Assembly: GCA_034669525.1 (NCBI GenBank)
Contig: JAXDNH010000093.1
Location: 1-6,857 of the forward strand
Source: JAFASC01 sp034669525
Lineage (GTDB): Bacteria > Pseudomonadota > Alphaproteobacteria > Rhizobiales > Beijerinckiaceae
Length of the DNA stretch: 6,857 bases
Reading direction: 5' to 3'
Below are positions 1-5,682 of this stretch, in pieces. Position 1 is the first letter of the stretch. Each line of letters starts with the position of its first letter. A program made the position numbers and the translations under genes. The notes under the pieces are model-generated. The model was not told the DNA's origin, ran no database searches, and worked only from the letters and a program-made list of their open reading frames with translations.

Positions 1-1396
1 AATCGTTGAACAGCACCGTGTCCTGCGGAACCATGCCGATCTGCGCACGCAAGGAATCCTGCGTGACCTCCGCGATGTTCTGTCCATCGATCGAGATCGC
101 GCCGGCCTGCGGCTCGTAGAATCGGAAGATCAGCCGCGAGATCGTTGATTTGCCGGCGCCTGACGGGCCGACGATCGCGACAGTTCGGCCCGGCGGCACC
201 TCGAAGCTGACGCCGCGCAGGATCGGGCGGATCGGATCATAGGCAAACCACACATCCTTGAAGCGCACGTGCCCCTCGCTGACGACCAGCGGCAGCGCGC
301 CCGCCCGATCCTGAACTTCCGGGCTGTGTGCGAGAACCTCGAACATTTTTTCGATGTCGATCACCGCCTGTTTCACTTCGCGATAGAACATGCCCATGAA
401 GTTCAGCGGCTGATAAAGCTGGATCATCATCGCATTGATCAGCACGAAATCGCCGACCGTGTTGGTGCCGTTGCGAATCCCGGCAACGCACATGATCATG
501 ACGGCGGTGAGGCCGAGCGTGAAGATCACCGCCTGCCCTGCGTTGAGAACCGCGAGTGAGGTGTAAGTCTTGACGCTCAGCCTCTCGTAGCGCTCCATCG
601 ACTTGTCGTAGCGCGCCGCCTCGCGCGCTTCGGCGTTGAAATATTTGACCGTTTCGTAGTTCAAAAGGCTGTCGATCGCCTTGGTGTTGGCGTCGACGTC
701 GCTCTCGTTCATCGAGCGGCGGATGGCGATGCGCCAGTTGGTGGCGATGGTCGTGAACACCATGTAGGCGACGATCATCAAAGCCGTCGTCAGTGCGTAG
801 CGCCAGTCGAACTGGAAGAGAAATACGCCGAGGATCAGCAGGAACTCGACGAGCGTCGGCACGCCGGTCAGCATGACCAGGCGCACAATGGTCTCAATGG
901 CGTTGCGGCCGCGTTCGAGAACGCGCGTCAGGCCGCCGGTCTTGCGCTCGAGATGAAAGCGCATCGACAGTTGGTGCATGTGCACGAAGACATCGTTGGC
1001 AAGGCGTCGCACCGCGTTCATCGCAACGGCTGCGAAGAGGCCGTCGCGAAGCTGCGTCAGAAACGCCATGATGACGCGCAGAAGGCCGTAGAGGAGCGTG
1101 AGCGCGACGGGCCCGGCGATCAGCGCCGGCAGGGCAACATCGTGCGACTCTGCGCCGGTCAGCGCATCCGTCGCCCATTTGAACGCATAGGGGATGGCGA
1201 TGGTGACGAGCTTGGCGGCGAGAAGCAGAACGACCGCGAGAAAGATGCGCATGCGCAGGTCGGCGCGCTCGTGCGGCCAGATGTAGGGCCACAGATGCCG
1301 GAACGTGCGCATAAGCGACGCGTCGCCAAGGGTCTCATTGTTCGCGAGAGGAGGTGGTGACAGGCGCGGAGGCTCTGGAGGTGCGATATGTTTCAT
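1..1396 (-). CDS. Atm1/ABCB7-type ABC exporter, permease fused to ATPase (3' end cut by window)
   Basis: This is a half-transporter of the inner membrane that works as a homodimer. The Atm1/ABCB7/HMT family exports glutathione-linked sulfur species or metal-glutathione conjugates; the exact substrate here is inferred. I see 465 codons from the ATG at 1396 to the left edge; family members are about 600 residues, so roughly the last 140 are missing, including signature motif, Walker B and H-loop. About six hydrophobic segments lie between residues 50 and 338. Family marks are GGLTRVLERG (154-163) and NYETVKYFNAE (246-256). The nucleotide-binding domain begins near 373, with A-loop Tyr386, Walker A GPSGAGKST (410-418) and Q-loop Gln458 in VPQDTVLFN. 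An in-frame TAG lies 33 bp upstream of the ATG with no other start between, so the start is fairly secure, although no good Shine-Dalgarno is visible. It lies 98 bp downstream of the LysM gene on the same strand. A generic MsbA-like lipid exporter is less likely given these motifs. Confidence 0.93.
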   Translation of the reverse strand, partial: MKHIAPPEPPRLSPPPLANNETLGDASLMRTFRHLWPYIWPHERADLRMRIFLAVVLLLAAKLVTIAIPYAFKWATDALTGAESHDVALPALIAGPVALTLLYGLLRVIMAFLTQLRDGLFAAVAMNAVRRLANDVFVHMHQLSMRFHLERKTGGLTRVLERGRNAIETIVRLVMLTGVPTLVEFLLILGVFLFQFDWRYALTTALMIVAYMVFTTIATNWRIAIRRSMNESDVDANTKAIDSLLNYETVKYFNAEAREAARYDKSMERYERLSVKTYTSLAVLNAGQAVIFTLGLTAVMIMCVAGIRNGTNTVGDFVLINAMMIQLYQPLNFMGMFYREVKQAVIDIEKMFEVLAHSPEVQDRAGALPLVVSEGHVRFKDVWFAYDPIRPILRGVSFEVPPGRTVAIVGPSGAGKSTISRLIFRFYEPQAGAISIDGQNIAEVTQDSLRAQIGMVPQDTVLFND

Positions 1397-1425
1397 TTCG
1401 AAGGGGATTGGGCTGCGCCGGGATT

Positions 1426-1435
1426 CCTATATAGG
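1426..1435 (-). promoter_or_regulatory. AT-rich perfect palindrome CCTATATAGG upstream of the exporter gene (possible -10 region)
   Basis: The 10-base sequence CCTATATAGG is a perfect palindrome inside GC-rich DNA, 29 bases upstream of the exporter ATG. It is directly flanked by a second palindrome, CGTACG (1436-1441). TATATA could act as a -10 hexamer for a transcript reading the minus strand, giving a leader of about 25 bases. No convincing -35 hexamer lies 16-18 bp further upstream, so this could instead be a small operator or chance. It hints that the exporter has its own promoter in the 98 bp gap after the LysM gene. That gap (1397-1494) holds no ORF and no clear terminator. Confidence 0.3.
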
Positions 1436-1494
1436 CGTACGGGGCAAAAACGCATCCGCGCGCAAACATCCGCTGCAGACGGCGGCACCCGGAG

Positions 1495-2823
1495 TCACTT
1501 CTGCGGCATCACAAGAACCTGGCCCGCATAGATCAAATTCGGATTGCGAATCTGGCTGGAATTGGCCTCGTAGATCACTGTGTACCGCATGCCTTTGCCC
1601 AAGTGCCGACGGCTGATCCGCCACAGGCTATCGCCGCGGGTGACGGTTGCAGCCGAAATTTCCGGGATGACGGGATTTGCGGCTCGATTATTTGCCGCAA
1701 CGGACGTTCCGGTTTGAGCAGGAGCCGCGCCTGGTCCCGACAACATCGAGGGTGTTTGCGAGGCTTCCGCGACCGGGCTTGCTGATGATGAGGAGGACGG
1801 ACGAGCGGGTTCTGCCGCAACATGGCTCGTCGGCCGCGCCGCCGTCGCGGTCTCCCCGGCACGCGGGAGCGTAAGCGGCTGCGACGCCCTGGGCGGGCTA
1901 GCGGAAACGGTGGGCGCCGCGGCGGCGACGGCAGCAGGCGCATCAAACGGCACCTCGGCGCGCGAGAGGACCTTTCCTTGCTCGCCGACCACATCGGCGC
2001 GAAGCACATATTTGCCGCCGCTCACCCCTTTATTGATGGTCAGCGACCATTTGCCGTCCTTCTCGCTCGCCGCGTCGGCAATGTGACTGCCGTTGAGGTA
2101 GAGGCGCACGGTCGAACCGGCCGGCGCCGTCCCGGTCGCGAAGAAATGCCCGCCCGCCTCCACCTCCGCAGTTCGGATGGTGACCTGCCCGCTAGCAGGC
2201 GCAGCTGTAGTCGCCGGGCTCTTCGCAGGCGGCCCGGGCGCGGGCGCCGCAAGAACGACGCTCGGCTTGCCAGGTTCGGCGAGGGTCACGAGGGGGCTCG
2301 TGCCCGGCCGAACCGCGACGGCAACGCTCTGGTTCGACGAGACGGGTAGTTGGCCCTCGGGCGTGATCCTCAACGCCAGCAGATGGTCGCCTTCGCCAAG
2401 CGACGGCGGGAGAAGGACGAACTCGCCGTTTCGGTCCACTTTCTCGCCGGCGACGACCCTACCCCGGTCGAGGAGTTCGACCCGGGCAGCACCGGGTGCG
2501 CGGCCCGCCACCACTGTCTCACCACCCGGCGTGACCCGCACAATGTCGAATTCCGGGGGCTTCGGACCGGCGGCAGGAGCGCTCGGCTGGACCGCCGCCT
2601 GTTGCGGCAGCGCGGGGTTGGATTCAGGCGGCGAGGCCACAGGGCTCGCCTCCTTTGGCGGCACTCGCGGGCTCGTCTGCTGCGGCTGCGCCGGCCGAAG
2701 AGATTGCGGGGTGACCGCCACGACCGGCGGCTTTTCCGGCGCCCGGAAGTACAGAACCGCACCGATCGCCGCCGCGAGCGCAATCAACGGGATCGCAATG
2801 ATGCGAATGGAGAATGAGGACAT
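1495..2823 (-). CDS. Membrane-anchored LysM protein with two Ig-like domains
   Basis: A 442-residue envelope protein of unknown precise role, probably binding peptidoglycan from the periplasm. Residues 5-25 form one hydrophobic segment followed by FRAPEK, fitting an uncleaved N-terminal anchor (N-in) or a poor signal peptide. A Pro/Ala/Ser/Gln-rich linker covers about 27-90. Two beta-rich Ig-like modules follow at about 92-172 and 213-294, each with a short Gly/Pro-turn strand pattern (VVAGRAPGAARVEL; FFATGTAPAGSTVRLYLNG). A second low-complexity linker with a serine run covers 295-388. The C-terminal LysM at 391-442 carries the usual GDSLWRIS and NPNLIYAGQVLVMP elements. A GTG nine bases upstream (2832) is also in frame, but GGGAAG (2834-2839) is correctly spaced only for the ATG at 2823, so I chose that. 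It is divergent from the LOG gene and precedes the exporter gene on the same strand. Domain calls are pattern-based; the Ig modules are less certain than the LysM. Confidence 0.9.
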   Translation of the reverse strand: MSSFSIRIIAIPLIALAAAIGAVLYFRAPEKPPVVAVTPQSLRPAQPQQTSPRVPPKEASPVASPPESNPALPQQAAVQPSAPAAGPKPPEFDIVRVTPGGETVVAGRAPGAARVELLDRGRVVAGEKVDRNGEFVLLPPSLGEGDHLLALRITPEGQLPVSSNQSVAVAVRPGTSPLVTLAEPGKPSVVLAAPAPGPPAKSPATTAAPASGQVTIRTAEVEAGGHFFATGTAPAGSTVRLYLNGSHIADAASEKDGKWSLTINKGVSGGKYVLRADVVGEQGKVLSRAEVPFDAPAAVAAAAPTVSASPPRASQPLTLPRAGETATAARPTSHVAAEPARPSSSSSASPVAEASQTPSMLSGPGAAPAQTGTSVAANNRAANPVIPEISAATVTRGDSLWRISRRHLGKGMRYTVIYEANSSQIRNPNLIYAGQVLVMPQK

Positions 2824-2833
2824 AGAAGGCACG

Positions 2834-2839
2834 CTTCCC
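2834..2839 (-). promoter_or_regulatory. Ribosome binding site of the LysM protein gene
   Basis: GGGAAG on the minus strand ends 10 bases before the ATG at 2823. For the alternative GTG at 2832 the gap would be a single base, too short for a ribosome, so this site decides the start in favour of the ATG. Confidence 0.5.
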
Positions 2840-2918
2840 GACGAAACTCTAACGCATGCGCCGGCAGCCCGCCATCACTCCAATCGCCCCGCTTGCTGCC
2901 GCATCGCGTGGGGTTCAT

Positions 2919-2923
2919 GAAGG
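2919..2923 (+). promoter_or_regulatory. Ribosome binding site of the LOG gene
   Basis: GAAGG ends 5 bases before the ATG at 2929, a good Shine-Dalgarno match and spacing. It overlaps the upstream in-frame ATG at 2917 and favours the 2929 start over 2917, GTG 2908 or TTG 2893. Confidence 0.5.
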
Positions 2924-2928
2924 CGCCG

Positions 2929-3546
2929 ATGAATCAGATCGTTAGAACCAAAGTCCAGGCGATTCGGAATGTCTGTGTCTATTGCGGTTCGGCGGACGCG
3001 GTCGATCCGACTTATGTCGCGGCGGCGGCACGCCTCGGTAAACTTCTGGCGGAAGCCGGAATGCGCCTCGTTTATGGCGGCGGCTCGAACGGGCTCATGG
3101 GCGCGGTCGCACGTGCCGTCATCGAGAATGGCGGCAACGTCACCGGCATCATTCCGGAATTCCTGAAGAACCGCGAACTGATGCTGAAAAGCGCGCAGGA
3201 CTTGGTCGTGGTGCCGGACATGCACACGCGAAAGCGCCTGATGTTCGAGCGCGCCGATGCGTTCATCGCGTTGCCCGGCGGCATCGGCACGCTGGAGGAG
3301 CTCGTCGAGCAGCTGACCTGGGTGCAGCTCGAGCGACATACCAAGCCGGTGCTGATTGCCGATATCGGCGGCTTCTGGAAGCCGCTGCTGTCGCTTTTCG
3401 CGCATATGCGCGAGCACGGTTTCATCCGGCCCGAATTCGAGGTGCGCTATCTCGTCGCCGAGCGGATCGAGGACGTGATCCCGATGTTGCAAATGGCCGC
3501 TGAGCGGAGGCCGGTCGAACGCGCGCGGCTCGACCCGCGGCTCTAG
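2929..3546 (+). CDS. LOG-family (TIGR00730) nucleotide 5'-monophosphate phosphoribohydrolase
   Basis: A 205-residue cytosolic Rossmann-fold protein. Family members hydrolyse the N-glycosidic bond of nucleoside 5'-monophosphates, such as AMP or cytokinin ribotides, to free base plus ribose 5-phosphate. The fold starts with VCVYCGS (15-21), followed by the glycine-rich VYGGGSNGLMGAVA (48-61), the MHTRKRLMFERAD segment (99-110) with its conserved Arg, and the hallmark PGGIGTLEE (116-124). All expected catalytic and phosphate-binding motifs are intact, and the length is typical. Many such proteins were once labelled lysine decarboxylases; the PGGxGTxxE motif argues against that. In-frame alternatives begin at 2917 (ATG), 2908 (GTG) and 2893 (TTG); I chose the ATG at 2929 for its GAAGG site. 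It stands alone on the plus strand, divergent from the LysM gene and convergent with cimA, so it is probably a single-gene unit. Whether it acts in cytokinin formation or in purine salvage cannot be told from sequence. Confidence 0.93.
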   Translation: MNQIVRTKVQAIRNVCVYCGSADAVDPTYVAAAARLGKLLAEAGMRLVYGGGSNGLMGAVARAVIENGGNVTGIIPEFLKNRELMLKSAQDLVVVPDMHTRKRLMFERADAFIALPGGIGTLEELVEQLTWVQLERHTKPVLIADIGGFWKPLLSLFAHMREHGFIRPEFEVRYLVAERIEDVIPMLQMAAERRPVERARLDPRL

Positions 3547-3550
3547 CCCC

Positions 3551-3569
3551 GTGCGGTCCTACACCGCGC
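3551..3569 (+). terminator. Small stem-loop at the convergent ends of LOG and cimA (weak terminator candidate)
   Basis: GTGCGGT (3551-3557) can pair with ACCGCGC (3563-3569) around a 5-base loop, a 7-pair stem with one G-U pair in the plus-strand transcript. It begins 4 bases after the LOG stop codon, and its loop contains most of the cimA stop codon. There is no T-tract after it, and on the minus strand the wobble becomes an A-C mismatch. It could help end the LOG transcript but is not a textbook intrinsic terminator. Confidence 0.25.
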
Positions 3570-5151
3570 CCGATTTCATCAGCTTATAGGTGATCGAATC
3601 GACGAGTGCCTGAAACGAGGCGTCGATGATGTTCGCCGACACGCCGACGGTCGACCACGTGTCACCTTCGGCATCGCCGCATTCGATCAGCACACGCGTC
3701 ACCGCGTCCGTGCCACCCTGGAAGACGCGCACGCGATAATCGCGCAACTCCACGTCTTCGATATATTTTTGGTATTTGCCCAAATCTTTGCGCAGCGCGA
3801 GATCGAGCGCGTTGACCGGCCCGTTGCCCTCGGCGGCCGAGATCATCACCTCGCCGTCGATCTTCACCTTCACGATCGCTTCGGATACCGAGACGAGCTC
3901 GCCGACTGCGTTGAAGCGGCGCTCGACATTGACGCTGAAACGCTCGACGTCGAAAAAATGCGGCACCTGCCCGAGCATACGGCGCGCGAGCAGCAGGAAT
4001 GACGCGTCGGCGCCTTCGTAGGCATAACCGAGCGCCTCACGCTCCTTCACTTCATCGAGCAGACGCGCGATGCGCGAATCGCTTTTATCGAGACTAATGC
4101 CGAGGCGTTCCAATTCGGCGATCACATTCGACTTGCCGGCTTGATCGGAGACGAGCACCTGCCGCCGATTGCCTGTCGCTTCAGGCGGCACGTGCTCGTA
4201 CGTGCGCGGGTCCTTCAGCATCGCAGACGCATGAATGCCGGCTTTCGTCGCGAACGCGCTGGCACCGACATAAGGTGCATGCCGGTTTGGCGCGCGGTTC
4301 AACAGCTCATCGAGCGTGTGGCTCACTTTCGCCAGCATCGCCAGCTTGTCCGGGGTGACGCCGATCTCGAAGCGATCCGCGTAATCCGGCTTTAGAAGCA
4401 GTGTCGGAATGAGCGAAACAAGGTTCGCATTGCCGCAGCGCTCACCAAGGCCATTCAGTGTGCCTTGCACATGGCGCGCGCCCGCACGAATCGCGGCAAG
4501 CGAATTGGCAACTGCGTTTTCCGTGTCGTTATGCGTATGGACACCAAGGCGATCGGGTGGGACATGTTGGGCAGCGTCGCGAACAATCGCCTCCACTTCG
4601 TGCGGCAGCGTCCCGCCATTGGTATCGCAGAGCACGATCCAGCGCGCGCCGGCCTCCAGCGCGGCTTTTGCGCATTTGAGCGCATAATTGCGATTAGCTT
4701 TGTAGCCGTCGAAGAAATGCTCGCAATCGAGAACCGTTTCACGGCCTTTGTCATGGGCGGCGGCGATCGACTGTGCGATGCCCTCGAGATTTTCCTCGAG
4801 CGAAATCCCGAGCGCCACGCGCACATGATAATCCCACGTCTTCGCAACGAAGGCGATGACATCGGCATCAGCATCGAGCAGTGCCGCAACGCCGGGATCG
4901 TTCGCGGCCGAGCGGCCCTCGCGTTTCGTCATGCCGAAGGCGGCAAAGCGCGCCTTCACCGGCGGACGCTTCTCAAAGAATTTCGTGTCAAGCGGATTGG
5001 CGCCGGGATAGCCGCCCTCGATGTAATCGATGCCGAGCTCGTCGAGCAGTTTGGCGATGTGACGCTTGTCGTCGAGCGAAAAGTCGACGCCGGTCATCTG
5101 CGCGCCGTCGCGCAGCGTCGTGTCGAAGAGATAGAGACGTTCGCGCGACAT
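3559..5151 (-). CDS. cimA: (R)-citramalate synthase
   Basis: A 530-residue cytosolic enzyme that condenses acetyl-CoA with pyruvate to give (R)-citramalate, the first step of the threonine-independent route to 2-oxobutyrate and isoleucine; LeuCD and LeuB then complete the chain. The HMGL-like TIM barrel opens with DTTLRDGAQ (10-18), containing the catalytic Arg and a metal-binding Asp. The metal-binding HTHND follows at 205-209 and NGLGERCGN at 233-241. KAGIHASA (303-310) lies in the linker region, and a LeuA-type allosteric dimerisation domain fills about 398-525. The YIEGGYPGANPLD segment (44-56) is typical of the TIGR00977 citramalate synthases rather than 2-isopropylmalate synthase. The TTG at 5154 is in frame, but the ATG at 5151 is the natural start: it overlaps the GNAT stop codon by one base (TGATG). 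No strong Shine-Dalgarno is visible, consistent with translational coupling. Feedback control by isoleucine through the C-terminal domain is likely but inferred. Confidence 0.95.
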   Translation of the reverse strand: MSRERLYLFDTTLRDGAQMTGVDFSLDDKRHIAKLLDELGIDYIEGGYPGANPLDTKFFEKRPPVKARFAAFGMTKREGRSAANDPGVAALLDADADVIAFVAKTWDYHVRVALGISLEENLEGIAQSIAAAHDKGRETVLDCEHFFDGYKANRNYALKCAKAALEAGARWIVLCDTNGGTLPHEVEAIVRDAAQHVPPDRLGVHTHNDTENAVANSLAAIRAGARHVQGTLNGLGERCGNANLVSLIPTLLLKPDYADRFEIGVTPDKLAMLAKVSHTLDELLNRAPNRHAPYVGASAFATKAGIHASAMLKDPRTYEHVPPEATGNRRQVLVSDQAGKSNVIAELERLGISLDKSDSRIARLLDEVKEREALGYAYEGADASFLLLARRMLGQVPHFFDVERFSVNVERRFNAVGELVSVSEAIVKVKIDGEVMISAAEGNGPVNALDLALRKDLGKYQKYIEDVELRDYRVRVFQGGTDAVTRVLIECGDAEGDTWSTVGVSANIIDASFQALVDSITYKLMKSGAV

Positions 5152-5666
5152 CAATGTACCGCGCTCGTCGGAGGCGCGTGACCAGCGTCATTGGCGGCAA
5201 GACGCTTTTCCATGACGGTCTTGCCAAGCCATTCGCCGAAGCAATCGACGGTTTGGCGATGCAACGATTGATAGCCGCGCTTTTCGAAAAAACCACGCGC
5301 CGTGTCGCTCGCGTCGGCACTGAGCTTTGTGGCGCCGCGTACGCCGGCAAGCTTTTCGAGCGCATCGCAGAGCGTGGTCGCGACTCCCTGCCCGACCGCC
5401 TGCGGATCGACATAGAGCATGTCGAGGTGATCTGGTGCCCGCAACGAGGCGAAGCCGGCGACCTCGCCGTGCAGAAGCGCGATAAGCGTCAGATTGCCCG
5501 CGAGTCTCTCGGCGAATGCATCTTCATCGGCGAGCGCCGCCCAGGCCGCCTGCTGCGCCTCGTTGTAATCCTCCGCCGTCAGCTCCTCGATGCTGGCGCG
5601 AAAAATCGCCGCAAGCCGCGGCAAGTCGGCCGGAAGAAATGGGCGAAGAGAGGGTCTCATCGGCAT
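5151..5666 (-). CDS. YafP-like GNAT-family N-acetyltransferase
   Basis: A 171-residue GNAT-fold enzyme expected to move an acetyl group from acetyl-CoA to an unknown amine. Residues 4-76 give the N-terminal strand and helices. Motif A is at about 82-99 (DMLYVDPQAVGQGVATTL), with the Q-x-x-G-Q-G-V pyrophosphate-binding turn. Motif B follows with ARGFFEKRGYQSLHRQ (123-138). The order DMLYVDP, DASDTARGFFEKRGY and a C-terminal CFGEWLGKTVM resembles my memory of E. coli YafP, which has matching DMLFVDP, DASITAKPFFERYGF and CRGAW blocks. Starts at 5666 and 5660 are both ATG and neither has a clear Shine-Dalgarno; I took the first. It begins 16 bp after guaB ends and its TGA overlaps the cimA ATG, so it sits inside an operon. 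The last 15 residues are polar and look unstructured. The substrate cannot be assigned. Confidence 0.88.
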   Translation of the reverse strand: MPMRPSLRPFLPADLPRLAAIFRASIEELTAEDYNEAQQAAWAALADEDAFAERLAGNLTLIALLHGEVAGFASLRAPDHLDMLYVDPQAVGQGVATTLCDALEKLAGVRGATKLSADASDTARGFFEKRGYQSLHRQTVDCFGEWLGKTVMEKRLAANDAGHAPPTSAVH

Positions 5667-5682
5667 AGATCACGCAATACGC

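Larger units (their letters stand above)
2824..2928. promoter_or_regulatory. Divergent intergenic region, presumed to hold promoters for the LysM gene and the LOG gene
   Basis: About 105 bp separate two genes read outwards, so both promoters should lie here or overlap the gene starts. I do not find a convincing -35/-10 pair on either strand. The only obvious symmetry is the 8-base palindrome CGCATGCG at 2853-2860. The promoter assignment is therefore from gene arrangement, not from recognised boxes. Confidence 0.4.

Noticed and set aside
953..1360. Plus-strand open frame within the exporter region
   Set aside because: The minus strand in this region encodes the transmembrane part of the Atm1-like exporter continuously from 1396 to the left edge.
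1443..1490. Possible intrinsic terminator after the LysM gene, because of a run of T (minus strand) near 1446-1450
   Set aside because: The T run is preceded by direct GCGGATG repeats rather than an inverted repeat, so no stable hairpin can form.
2823..2832. GTG at 2832 as start of the LysM protein
   Set aside because: The GGGAAG ribosome site would sit one base from it, while it fits the ATG at 2823. The extra three residues add nothing to the anchor.
2177..2920. Long open frame on the plus strand (247 codons) opposite the LysM gene
   Set aside because: Its Gly/Ala/Thr/Arg-rich translation is what the complement of a Pro/Ala-rich gene gives. No domain or good start signal was seen.
2875..3492. 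Minus-strand open frame (205 codons) opposite the LOG gene
   Set aside because: The plus strand carries the complete LOG motif set. The antisense translation, rich in His, Arg and Asp, matches nothing recognisable.
4465..5181. Long open frame on the plus strand (238 codons) opposite cimA
   Set aside because: It lies fully antisense to a clear citramalate synthase with intact motifs, and its translation shows no recognisable domain. Long antisense frames are expected in GC-rich codon-biased DNA.
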